A stretch of 64,000 nucleotides of DNA from assembly GCA_947568835.1 (NCBI GenBank), contig OX387609.1, positions 2,360,001 to 2,424,000 of the forward strand. The letters are read 5' to 3'. Shown piece by piece: positions 20,391-32,068 of the stretch. The notes below the pieces were generated by a model, which saw only the letters and a program-made list of their open reading frames with translations, was not told the origin of the DNA and searched no databases. A program made the position numbers and the translations under genes. Positions within the stretch are counted from its first letter, which is position 1. Each line of letters starts with the position of its first letter. This DNA comes from Protonemura montana (Eukaryota; Arthropoda; Insecta; Plecoptera; Nemouridae).

Positions 20391-20522
20391 GACAAAAACT
20401 ATTTCAACTTGGTTTTCAATGCTAAGTGAAGAACAACTACATTTTCCAACGTTTCGTAACTTGTACCTGTTACTTTATCAAGGGTTAAAGCAGTCCTGAC
20501 AATTTTCCGATAACAAAAGAAC
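20391..20522 (+). repeat. foldback-family copy with hammerhead-like core
   Basis: GGTTTTCAATGCTAAGTGAA, AACGTTTCGTAACTTGTACC, TGTTACTTTATCAAGGGTT, CAGTCCTGACAATTTTCCGA. On the minus strand the stem is GTAAC/GTTAC before GAAACGTT, as at 5.15 kb, but the first box reads TTGATAA. This is a single arm with no inverted partner. Confidence 0.75.
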
Positions 20523-20659
20523 TACAAAAAAATATATAAGTAACTAACATAACCTTAATTTTAATTGTCAGCGTACTAAACTAAACGATAGTATCAATAT
20601 TTTTCAACCCCTTCACTCAATTCCAGCTGATTGCTTCTAGTGTATTTATGTATTTTCGC

Positions 20660-20910
20660 ATAATTTTTCCAGAATTCCTACGCACAAGATAAGTTGCCAG
20701 TAATTGCCAAGCAGACAGGAACCGTGACAGGCGAAGAAAGCGATTTATCGCTCCCCAGTAGCAACTGGTCTACAACTTGTCTTGACTGGCGACCTTGGCT
20801 CGTAGGAGATCGAAGCAGGCACGATTTTTATCCCAACTGTCTCATCTTGCAGAGCATCTTGAAATTTATCACAAACAGTGGCGTTAAGCACTGATTCTGT
20901 AGTCAATCTT
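20660..20910. other. GC-richer block open on both strands
   Basis: Plus strand: a good acceptor (TTTTTCCAG near 20671) opens about 75 codons including CLDWRPWLVGDRSRHDFYPN. Minus strand: about 65 codons including VPASISYEPRSPVKTSCRPV. Neither is recognised. It may be an exon or a decayed retroelement piece. Confidence 0.25.
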
Positions 20911-20924
20911 GGCTTACAGAATTG

Positions 20925-21892
20925 ATTTTTATGTTTAATGACGCACTGTTTTGACAACGTGCCATGCGGCACTGGTCTAATGGCGTCGGTGAATGAGTGG
21001 ATGATGATGAGGTTGATGATGAACCTAACCTAGTCTAGAACAGAGGAAGGGAAACTCGGTGCCGGCACGTAGCCTACTCCTGTTCAAGACCAAGGGGACC
21101 ACCGGCTTAACGTCCCTTCCGAAGGGCGGTACAACGCGAACAACAGGATTCCTCCACAAATCCATGCTGTCGAGAGGTTGATAAGCAAGGCGAGTGAAGT
21201 TGCTGTACTAACTTTCATCACTCCAACCTCTCTCCCGAACAGAACTGGTCATGTGTATGATGGTCACCCATTCAATACCTGACCCAGCGCAGTGTTGCTT
21301 AACTTTCATCCCTCCAACCTCTCTCCCAAACAGAACTGGTCATGTGTATGATGGTCACCCATCCAATACCTGACTCAGTGCAGTGTTGCTTAACTTTCAT
21401 CCCTCCAACCTCTCTCCCGAACATAACTGGTCATGTGTATGATGGTCACCCATCCAATACCTGACTCAGCGCAGTGTTGCTTAACTTTCATCCCTCCAAC
21501 CTCTCTCCCGAACATAACTGGTCATGTGTATGATGGTCACCCATCCAATACCTGAACCAGCACAGTGTTGCTTAACTTTCATCCCTCCAACCTCTCTCCC
21601 GAACAGAACTGGTCATGTGTATGATGGTCACCCATCCAATACCTGACTCAGCGCACTGTTGCTTAACTTTCATCCCTCCAACCTCTCTCCCGAACAGAAC
21701 TGGTCATGTGTATGATGGCCACCCATCCAATACCTGACCCAGCGCAGTGTTGCTTAACTTTCATCCCTCCAACTTCTCTCCCGAACAGAACTGGTCATGT
21801 GTATGATGGTCACCCATCCAATAACTGACACAGCGCAGTGCTACTTAACTTCGGTGATCTCACGAGGACACGACAAACCGTTCGGTTCTTAC
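20925..21892 (-). repeat. 5S-derived SINE array with full tail
   Basis: In reverse: tail end (TTTAATGACGCACTGTTTTG) at 20930, GATGATGATGAGG, CCTAACCTAGTC, the CGTCCCTTCCGAAGGGCGGT region, then about seven 91-bp units, and the 5S head (GGTGATCTCACGAGGACACG, CAAACCGTTCGGTT) at the right. It is head to head with the array at 22.55 kb across about 650 bp. Confidence 0.9.
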
Positions 21893-22544
21893 AGGTTACA
21901 GTCAAAATTACCAAAAACAAAATGTGGATATATTTTTTTTATTTTTTTTAATCTCTTTCCAACCTGTTGGACCTATAACGGTAAGTACCCACATGTGTCT
22001 TTACAGCTCTAGGATATTAAAATATGTTTTAACTCAGAGTTGAAGCCACTAAATTTCTGAAACAGAAGAATATGTTGTGGTTGTGGCCGTGGCAACTCAG
22101 TTAACTCCCAATTTATTTAGGAGTCAAGATAATTGTAATACCAGGCATTAGAGAAGTAACCTACCTGTACGAAAGTTACCTGAAGAGATGATAGACAATT
22201 TATTTTTAGTTTTAGTATACAATGTTTTATAAACCAAAAATTTGATACGGCCACTTTTTGATGGTTGCAATATATGACAGGTACAATTTGATAGATCTAC
22301 AAAACAGATGTCGGCTAACTACAAGTTTTACTGTTCCAAAATAAGGAAGCGTTGAAAAACAATTACAAGGTCTAGAACAACACGGAATACGTGAGTAAAA
22401 ATTGCATTTAATTACGATGAATTTATGCGCCTTATTCAAATAATAATTGCATGTACACATGTAATTACAGAATTAAGATTTGCAGCTTCTGAAAAAATGC
22501 GTTGCAAATAATAATTATATAACTCATTCAAACCTCTGCTTCTA
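21893..22544. other. spacer between two head-to-head 5S arrays
   Basis: AT-rich; no coding frame supported. Confidence 0.5.
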
Positions 22545-22547
22545 GGA

Positions 22548-23535
22548 ATAACCTAACGGTTTGTCGTGTTGGAAACACACGTTCTCATGAGATCACCGAA
22601 GTTAAGCAACACTGCACTGGGTCAGGTATTGGATGGGTGACCATCATACACATGACCAGTTCTGTTCGGGAGAGAGGTTTGAGGGATGAAAGTTAAGCAA
22701 CACTGCGCTGGGTCAGGTATTGGATGGGTGACCATTATACACATGACCAGTTCTGTTCGGGAGAGAGGTTGGAGGGATGAAAGATAAGCAACACTGCGCT
22801 GGGTCAGGTATTGAATGGGTGACCATCATACACACGACCAGTTCTGTTCGGGAGAGAGGTTGGAGGGATGAAAGTTAAGCAATACTGCGCTGGGTCAGGT
22901 ATTGGATGGGTGACCATCATACACATGACCAGTTCTGTTCGGGAGAGAGGTTTGAGGGATGAAAGTTAAGCAACACTGCGCTGGGTCAGGTATTGGATGG
23001 GTGACCATTATACACATGACCAGTTCTGTTCGGGAGAGAGGTTGGAGGGATGAAAGTTAAGCAACACTGCGCTGGGTCAAGTATTGGATGGGTGACCATC
23101 ATGCACATGACCAGTTCTGTTCGGGAGAGAGGTTGGAGGGATGAAAGTTAAGCAACACTGCGCTGGGTCAGGTATTGGATGGGTGACCATCATACACATG
23201 ACCAGTTCTGTTCGGGAGAGAGGTTGGAGCGATGAAAGTTAGTACAGCAACTTCACTCGCCTTGCTTATCAACTTCTCGACAGCATGGATTTGTGGAGGA
23301 ATCCTGTTGTTCGCGTTGTACCGTCCTTCGGAAGCGACGTTAAGCCAGTGGTCCCCTTGGTCTTCGACAGGAGTAGGCTACGTGCAGGCACCGGGTTTTA
23401 TCTCCTCCCTTCTAGGCTAGGTTAAGTTTCTCGTCATCCTCATCATCATCCACTCATTCACCGACGCCATTAAACCAGTGCCACATGACCAGATGTCAAA
23501 ACAGTGCGTCGTTAAACACTACAAATAATAAAATT
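22548..23535 (+). repeat. 5S-derived SINE array with full tail
   Basis: Head CGTGTTGGAAACACACGTTC, then ATGAGATCACCGAAGTTAAG, seven 91-bp units to about 23232, and the tail (TACAGCAACTTCACTCGCCT ... CATCATCATCCACTCATTCA ... GTGCGTCGTTAAACACTACA) ending in AATAATAA. Confidence 0.92.
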
Positions 23536-23936
23536 TCTAGGAACACCGAATCGATCCAAGTGGCCGTGCGCTACGCCACTGTATGCACGGATGCACCCGT
23601 TGCGTTCCATGCAATTGCAACTCTTGTTGCACTGCAATGCAATTAATTAACAGATGACAGATTTATCGGCATCCTGGTCAGTGTATGTTTTTTTTTTTGC
23701 GTTGGGATCCAAGTCGCAGGGAATTCTGGATGATCTTGACGTTAATGTCGATCTCTGAGGGGGGTGGGGGGGGGGGAGGTATAGTGTGCGACGCAATTGT
23801 TTTCTGGTCGTGTTTTTACTTTTTCTGGAGGAAAAGCGATTCAACAAAGAAAATAAAATAGCTGTAAATTTTTCTAATACAAAGACTGTCTGTTAATTGG
23901 TCACATGTTTTGGATAGAACGCTTGATTTTAAACAA
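23536..23936. other. spacer with poly-G tract
   Basis: It holds a G-run (GGGGGGTGGGGGGGGGGGAG region, about 23760-23779) that could form a G-quadruplex. No gene seen. Confidence 0.4.
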
Positions 23937-24676
23937 CCGAACGGTTTGGCGTGTTGGAAACACCGGTTCTTGTTAGATCACCGAAGTTAAGCAACACTGC
24001 GCTGAGTCAGGTATTAGATGGGTGACCATCATACACATGGCCAGTTCTGTTCGGGAGAGAGGTTGAAGGGATGAAAGTTAAGCAACACTGCGCTGAGTCA
24101 GGTATTGGATGTGTGACCATCATACACATGACCAGTTCTGTTCGGGAGAGAGGTTGGAGGGATGAAAGTTAAGCAACACTGCGCTGGGTCAGGTATTGGA
24201 TGAGTGACCATCATACACATGACCAGTTCTGTTCGGGAGAGAGGTTGGAGGGATGAAAGTTAAGCAACACTGCGCTGGGTCAGGTATTGGATGGGTGACC
24301 ATCATACACATGACCAGTTCTGTTCGGGAGAGCGGTTGGAGGGATGAAAGTTAAGCAACACTGCGCTGAGTCAGGTATTGGATGGGTGACCATCATACAC
24401 ACGACCAGTTCTGTTCGGGAGAGAGGTTGGAGGAATGAAAGTTAAGCAACACTGCGCTGAGTCAAGAAATGGATGGTTTACCACCGAACTGTTTGGCGTG
24501 TTGGAAACAACGGCTACACGTGTCGGCACCGGGTTTCCCCTCATCCTTTCTAGGCTAAATTAAGCTCATAATCACCCTCATCATCATCCACTCATTCACG
24601 GACGCCATTAGACCAGTGCCGAATCGCTAGTTATTAAAACAAAGCGTCGTTAAACACAATAATCAATCAATCAATC
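23937..24676 (+). repeat. 5S-derived array with rearranged tail
   Basis: The 5S head (AACGGTTTGGCGTGTTGGAA) is followed by five 91-bp units to 24466. A second head fragment (AACTGTTTGGCGTGTTGGAA at about 24486) then joins directly to the distal tail (TCGGCACCGGGTTTCCCCTC onward), and the element ends in (AATC)n. The proximal tail is missing, which points to internal recombination or template switching. Confidence 0.88.
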
Positions 24677-24759
24677 GATTTGTACCGTTTAATAACTTTG
24701 TACGCTCGAAGACATTGTCATGACAACCTTATCGTTAATTTCACATACCTTCAAACACT

Positions 24760-24990
24760 GTAACAGCCATCCAACAGATTCCAACCAATCAGCGCTCTCG
24801 TGCGCTATTTAAAACTCAACAACCGTGATGTAACAAAAACCGTTACAACTGTCAGTGCATGTTGCTAGGCAACGCGGAGAGGGAAAGTGACTTGTTGAAT
24901 GTCAAGGTCACTGGGCCACGGATGAGCGCTTGCTACTGGTGCTTGTATACCGCGTGCGTTGCCGTGGTAACGGTCATCGTTTGAAGACGA
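24760..24990. promoter_or_regulatory. promoter-like block: CCAAT box and two X-box (RFX) motifs
   Basis: CCAAT at 24785-24789 (ACCAATCAG context), the palindrome GTTGCTAGGCAAC at 24861-24873 and GTTGCCGTGGTAAC at 24958-24971. The last two fit the RFX X-box consensus typical of ciliary gene promoters. The block is GC-richer than its surroundings. No adjacent coding exon could be recognised. Confidence 0.4.
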
Positions 24991-25019
24991 CGCGATAAAT
25001 CAGCGCTGATTAAAGTTGA

Positions 25020-28000
25020 TGAGTTAAGTGGTTCGGATGAAATTAGATGCCTCGATCGACTTTTTTTTAGGTTTACTCACATGCGAGGTTGGTATCTCTG
25101 TTGGTCAGTTTTAAAAACTTTTCGCAGATTAAATGAGGTGATTTTTAATGTTAGCGTAGACACAAAAAAGAAAAAAATTTTGTTTTGATACCAAAATATA
25201 TGGCTGTGTTTTTGGTGAGTAACCTAAGCGGAGGTTCAGGTAACTTAGGTGTTAGGAGAGAGGAACCAGGAAGGGATATCTTCGGAATCTGCTAGATCTT
25301 CAAGCGATCTGAGTTATTTATTTATTAGATACAATTTAAACTATGGCTATATTGGTCTGAATAGTGTCATTGACTGGAGTTAATATCGGAATTTTTTATA
25401 TTTTTTTTATCATCATCCTTGGCTTGTCAAATTAGGTCAAAATTAATCTATTTTACAAGATGAACCGCATGTATTACACGTAGTTGTGAGTTCAATGCAC
25501 TACTTTGTAAAATGTTTGTAGTTCTGGGTTTCGATACTCAATTGCAAAATATTCGCCGTCAAAACCGAATAACTCAGCCGATTTTATCGAAATTAAAACG
25601 TTATCAGACAATAATTATAATTCATATTTCTCATCGACAGAAGCCTGAGATTTTAAGCCAAGAATTTTTTGGCAAAACCAGAGAGAAAAAAAAAACACAA
25701 TAAAACACGAACGTTACACAACAAGGAAGCCGTTTATTATCTCTCGTCAATTGATTTTAATCTCAAAAGATTAACAACTTTATAGCTATGCTAAGTAATA
25801 AATCCATTAGCAAAAGTATTCATCTCCAGTGTGACCAACATCAACACATACACACGCCGAAATTTCATCAGCAATTAACCAAACAACCGAATGGCATTTC
25901 ACATTCGGCATATTTGACTGACAACGTGTACATATAACAATTGAACTTTTATTCAATTGCCCAACATGTCTACGAGCGTCTCGTCTTGAGAACTGCACTT
26001 TCTTCGGGCAACCTAAACAGAGATGTTATTGGAAAACTCGAAGAGCAGTTTCAAATCGCTTGAACTTACTACCTTCGGTTCATCATAAGCCGGAAGATAT
26101 GCAAAAATAGCTCATCTCACTTTCTACATCCAACCGCAACAAAATGCCATTTAACTAACACGGTTCACTTGATTTGAATTGCAATTAGTGGTAACTGTTA
26201 GTTGTATATATAATTAGTAATTTCAATAGCTGTTGGCTGGATTAGTTATTTAAATGCAATTAGCTTGTTTGGAATTGTGAATTGATTGTATTTAGAAATG
26301 GAATGTGTATACGGTTATCTCATATGGCGCTGTAGAAGTCATTCAGGTGAGAAATTGAATTAATTGAGCTTACCGATAAGTTAGCTTATTCTTGTTATCA
26401 AACTGTTACACTTTAGAATTTTTGATAGCTATGTCATATTTATAACATGTTCATGTCCGTTATGTCTAAATTATGTTTGTTTTTTTAGTAAAAGTAAGAT
26501 TTATGTCATAATGCATGACTAGTTTTAGTGCTTTGAATATATGTTGTCAATTTTTTTTAAATGTACAGAGAAGAGGAAGACAAGCACTTTGTGACGTTTG
26601 TAAGTAAGGGTTAAAACTACCCACAATATAACTGTATTTATTGTAGCTATAGGCGGAGGCTTGAAGTTCAAGTTACAATTCAGTTTTTTCCAAGTTAACT
26701 TTAGTGTTGTTTACTTAGCAATTACTGAATTAGAACAGCAACTCTTCGATGATGTTTTCTAATGATTCAAACAGGTATTGAGACTATTTCTAAACAATTT
26801 CTAGAGCACCACAACACGCTTCAAGACTCATATCCGACCACTTATGTTACATCAGAAGACCCTGCTTTAAAGCTAACATAACAATAATTACTAACACACA
26901 TGAATTCATTTAGCTTTTTTATGATTTTAAACATTGTGTCGTTTTGGTTAGCGGGTTGTTCTATGAAAAGCTAAAAAGCTGCAATTTTCTTCGTGGGAAA
27001 TAAATGTAAAACCTAGCAAATCATTTTAATCAAAACCTTTGATATTTTCTTGAATTCTATCGGGGTAGCTTGCAATATATGTTGAATTAATTACTTGTAA
27101 GCCAATCATTTCTACAACTAGCACCAATAGAATTTCTAATCATCCAACAAGCAACCCCTATGTCAGTTGACCAGGAAATTCAACAAAAATGACTGATATT
27201 AAAATGTTTCGCCATATCATTTCTTACACCGTACCCTAAGACGGATCCAGCAGAGGTTGGTCTTTCTAGAGGGCCAAAGTACCAGTAGCTGTCTCACAAT
27301 ATCGAATCTTGCTCAAGACATTGGCTCAAAGAAACGTCTTTCAAGAGAGGAAGGAAGCGAATTAGCCAGAGGGCTTAGTTGCTGCTGGTTTCCATGAGAA
27401 CCACGAAGGAATAAATAATTTTCACACCTTTTAAAACTAATTCAGAACTTTGTTGTGATATATTTGTAGCGGCAATTAGAGTAATTAGGTTGAAAATAAG
27501 AACGAGATGTAATGACTTTGGTTGCTATTGATTGGTTGGGATGCAATCGTCTGATGGTAATTGGTGTAGGTGTGAGATCCTGTCAGCAGGGTGTTTTCTT
27601 GAAAGTTAATATTGGTAATTATTGACGAGCTGAGTGAACGAAGCGAGCGATTCAATTTAATCTGCCCAAAATTAGTTTTTTTCTTGTGTAGGAGTTTTGC
27701 TTATTTTTGGTTGCTTTTGTGTTCTAATGACTCACTAAATGCTTGATTGTGTTGAGTTCATTTTCAAGACGCCGTGTAATTACGGTGATATAAAAAAATT
27801 GTTAAAATACCTCAAGGAATAAAATAGCACACAGAAATTGGAATATTGGAAAAGGAAAAATTTAAAACTTTTGGTGTAAGTGCATCTTATTTATGTTTCT
27901 ATTCGTATTTTGAAGAAATTTTCAAGCAAATTTCTTTTGCTTGACTTTACGGTCAGAGGTTTCCAATTTTTTTGAATTGGAATTTTGAATCTAACATTGA

Positions 28001-28700
28001 ATCCTCTTTCGAATCCAAAGCATATGTACCAAAACATGTCTTCACCCATCGACAATGCATCACAGAATTCCCGTCTCTTCAAGATGTTAATTGCCATCAA
28101 GACAATAGTCTAGAGCATTGCAACAATGAATGCCCACGCAGAGACAACATGCAGTTCCCTATAGAACAGACAGACAATGATTCAACTCAACTGGTATTTC
28201 AGTCCGAACCCCACACTAACCGACACAACTGCACCCATCATTTCATTCTAAAAACTTTCACGGTTAATTCCCGACCAAAGCGGCAAGGAAATTAATTTAA
28301 ATAACACTTGAATTACAAAGGAATAGCTTAGCAACACCACGTTAACTCTTGCCATCTATTGTACCTACAGAGAATGGATTGAAGACAAAAATGGGAACGG
28401 ATATATAGTTTGAAAATGACGCAAACTTTTGATTATTTAATTCCGTATGCTTTGAGGTGCAGGACTTTGAACTTTATGTCAAGGTACCGACAGTAATCAT
28501 AAAGCTGCATATGTTTTAGAGACGGTTTCTTGTCGATATTGATGAATGACCTTAAAGAGTTGATGTTTGTTTAAAAAAAAAAAACATACATACAGAGAAT
28601 AATTAACAGTGAACTGTGTAGGTATATTTTGCTACAAATTGGTTTTCAATCCTTGGGCTAGTTCAAAAAGTAATTTTAAACTAATTATTGTAATGCAATC
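25020..28700. other. gene-poor AT-rich region
   Basis: No exon, RNA gene or repeat family member recognised on either strand. Frames such as 27972-28295 look like chance openings. Confidence 0.4.
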
Positions 28701-30669
28701 CGAAAGATGGACACAGTGATTTGACATGTTTTACTGTTTTGCTCTGGATAGAGCAGGTTTTCGGTCCTGAAAAGTGTATTAAATTGCGACGTTTAGGGCA
28801 CATCGCAAATCATCAAATTTTAAATTGCATTACAGCTAAAAAAAAAAAATAGCGAAAGATGACATCAGCGGACAGAACGCATAACGTATTGTCATATCAA
28901 AGAAAATAAATCGTATTGCAACAAGATTAATTATTCTTGTATATGTTTTGAAATCGAATATATGTTTTTCAATAAAGTTGCAGCTCGCCTAGTCAATGAT
29001 CTCATATATCCCATTCATCATGCCAGAAATATCGCACATAATTCAGCATACACTTACCACTCCAGACCGTTCCTTGACCGATCTTATGAGGATGGAACGT
29101 GTCTTTTTGCAATCGTTCTTAATCTCTTTCAACTCTTTTATTGACCCGATCAATATGCGCTGGTTTTATTTATCGCTGTTCAAATATCTCTGTAAGTTGC
29201 ATCATGGCACGAGACAAGTGAATGCCATCAATGCTGGATGCAACAGGTACATAAAGGTCAGGTGACATGACTCTTCTTCACTGAACGCTTGAGTGCGATA
29301 GCTTGTGGCAGAGAGAGATAAATGGGCCCATGCGTTCACCGGTTCTTTATCATTTTGGTAAGATTGCTGATAAAGTTTTGAAGATTTTTAGGGCAGGCTT
29401 TGCAAAAGATCTACGGGTTGAAAAGAAATGTGAAATGTGCCTTGTTGAAATTTAATTGGTGTGGTTTTTTTTGGTACCTAATTGGGTCAATTGTTGTGAT
29501 TTAAAATGGTTACCCGCATAAATAAAAAATAAAAATAAAGTCATAAATTGTGTGTTTTTATTGAATGTAAAACAGAATCTCAATCATCTTGTAGTCATGT
29601 AAGAAAAAATTTCCGAAATTAAATAATTTTTTTTTTTTAATTTCTTGTACCCTCTTCCAGTTTCTCTATATGTTTTATTTTTTTTTTTTCACCCTATGCG
29701 CTAAAGCAGTAAAAATCTTGACCCAAATCTCAATAAAAAAAAAATCAGAATTTCTTTGCCAAATATTCACCAAATAAAAACCAGGTCATAGACCAGTCCA
29801 TTACCAACATGATAAATCAACAACACTTCAGATTTAAACTCCTCGAAATGTTGCTAATTGAATGAAAAGTCTGCAGAGAAGACAACCAAAACCTGACTTG
29901 CCCAAAGAAGAACGGTCACCCATATGAAACGATAATGAACACCTAGACCGCTGACTCCCATCTATTTATAGCCGGCAAGTTCAACTGTCACTTTCAAAAA
30001 TCAGTAAATTTTCAAACTGTAAACGTCATTTCAGGTAAATTAGAGTTTAAAATGCACATGGAAATGAAAATGTTAACCGGTGCTGAAATAATTGCGACAC
30101 ATTTTACAAACGGTCAATCGATATGACATTATTGGAAGATGAGTAGACCAGTACCTCGTCCTTCAATTAAAGCAGCCAATCCGGTTCTAGAACGTTTAGT
30201 TTTAATAGATGTTTTACGCCGAATATGGTGTGGGACTTGTTACAAAATTCGTTCAGGATGGCATCGCGTTCGATCACAAAGAAATATATTTCTGATTGAC
30301 CGGTCAGGAGTCATTCTTTGACTTGCCCCATGCTGTTTGGAAATAATTCCCACTGCAGTGAAGAATTTGATTTATGGACGGTCTGTTTCCGGTTACTCCT
30401 ATATAGGCAGTCATCTGACAGATGAATATTACAAGCATTGGTTTTATATCTTGTTGGTTATTATGCAGGAGACAAGCCATGTCTATTTTATGTTGATATT
30501 GCACTCGTTTATGTCAAGGAACGGCAATTAAATGTATCTTTCTTGCATAATGTTGCATGGCACGTCAATGAATATTTAAATAATCTATAAAACTGATTTT
30601 ATCAAATGATTTTTTGTAAATTTGTAAATTTTTTTAAGATGGGAAATAGATGATAAATATGTGTTTCAA
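28700..30669. other. gene-poor AT-rich region
   Basis: Several poly-A/T runs, and short frames at 28962-29265 and 30139-30531 without recognisable content. Near 28735 a TTTGCTCTGGATAGAGCAGG stretch resembles the left edge of the inverted repeat at 9.57 kb. Confidence 0.4.
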
Positions 30670-30783
30670 TGGTACGTTAGGAACTTAACAGTTCGTTAAT
30701 TTGTTCTTTGCTTGGCAACAGTCAAACAGTTTTTTTTTGTTAACGGACTTTTAATTACTTAACGTGTCACTAAAAAAACCGAC
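30670..30783. mobile_element. short MITE-like repeat
   Basis: Family member with CGTTAATTTGTTCTTTGCTT, GGCAACAGTCAAACAG, TTGTTAACGGACTTTTAATT and ACTTAACGTGTCACTAAAAA. Confidence 0.55.
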
Positions 30784-30827
30784 TCTAGAATATTGTTTTA
30801 TTTTTTAACTAACTTCTAAGAAATTAA

Positions 30828-30920
30828 ATGGTTACCAAAAAGGGAAAAGCTAGAAGAATGGCCAAGAACGTCAAAGGAGTTAAAAGAAAGATAAGGAGAA
30901 AAGGAAGATTAATTTTATAA
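30828..30920 (+). other. 30-codon Lys/Arg-rich open frame
   Basis: ATG to TAA, about half Lys/Arg (starts MVTKKGKARRMAKNVKGVKR). It could be a chance frame in purine-rich DNA; not recognised as a ribosomal protein. Confidence 0.12.
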
Positions 30921-31197
30921 AAGAATTCTGAAATAATTTTTGCCACCATTCACATACGAATTATTCAAGAAGAAAAATGAAACAAAAAATGCCAGTGGGA
31001 AAAGATACCATCACAAGTTCTACCCCCTAAAATTTGTCCCAAACTCATGAATTACATTTCAGTAACACTTTAAGTGACATAATTTCATACTTATTAGATC
31101 AGTAAGATAATTCCCAAAGTTTTTATAAAAGTTTGAAACATTTTTGGAATAGCTAAAAAACAAATTACATTAACACAAAAAAAACTTTAGAGTTAAA

Positions 31198-31903
31198 AAA
31201 TGACAATCATCCGCGGAGATGATTTGCAGCATTTCAAAAAAATGACAGTTGGTCTTCATAGCGACCGGTAGCGCCTCTACCGGCAGAGTTTGTTACTCCA
31301 ACTGAACGGATTCTACGAATGGAAGATATTTGATTCAATGAGTAAAGATTAATTGCACCTACTCGTGGGTTAACAGGTGTAAGCGGCACTTCAACAATCG
31401 GGTCAGCACCAAACGACAAGTGTTTTCACACCCACTGTTTCTTTAATGTCACCGCCACTTGGTTACGGCGCCTCCACTTACGGTCGCGCTTGGACAAAAG
31501 CGACAGTCAAAGGGCAAGGACGCAGGGCAAGCTATGACGTCACATTGTGCGATAGATTAAGGGTGTGCAGTCTGAACGAATGAGAACCAAGTTGGTTATA
31601 AAACACAGTTGCAATTTGGTGGTAAACTTTGATTAATTTAGAAGTCAAAACGTACCTAAAGTGCGAAAGTGAAACGACCATTAGAAAGATACACACAAAA
31701 AATGCGGTGATGTTAAATAAATTATTATTATTTATTTTTTTTTAATTTTGGATAGCACTGCAGACTCTATTGAGTGTAAATTCCGTTCGGCGAAAGAAGA
31801 AATTTTCCCGGCAGAGGCGCCACTGGTCGCTTTGGGATGTCATGTGGGCCAACTGTCATGTAAAAAAACACTGCCCATCATCTCCGCAGATGTCTGTCAT
31901 TTT
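31198..31903. mobile_element. MITE with inverted ends and promoter-like interior
   Basis: The left end AATGACAATCATCCGCGGAG and right end CTCCGCAGATGTCTGTCATT are inverse. The arms continue through ATGACAGTTGG...GCGACCGGTAGCGCCTCTAC and its inverse near 31818-31860. The interior holds CACTTGGTTACGGCGCC, a perfect CRE at 31535-31542 and TTATAAAACA at about 31597. No transposase. Confidence 0.65.
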
Positions 31904-32068
31904 CATTTCGCTCTAAAGCTTTATTTGTGCTAAGATATTTTGTTTTTAGATCTGTAGAAAGGTTTTTTTCTAACAAATATAACAATCAGAGGAATTATTT
32001 TGATAATATCACAAGTATTTTGGAATACCGCTACTGAAATCATATCTGAACTGTATTTTATGAGTAAG

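Noticed and set aside
23232-23420. 62-codon frame starting MKVSTATSLALL, present at 23232, 58747 and (minus) 61739
   Set aside because: It lies in the SINE tail. Differences between copies are mostly amino-acid changing and include an in-frame insertion and truncated copies at 4.5 and 49.4 kb, so there is no sign of selection on the peptide; the repeat explains its recurrence.
27972-28295. 107-codon plus-strand frame
   Set aside because: AT-rich composition, no splice context, no motif or repeat pattern; expected by chance.
30828-30920. 30-residue Lys/Arg-rich micropeptide as a ribosomal protein
   Set aside because: Does not match the short basic ribosomal protein eL41 and lies in purine-rich noncoding DNA.
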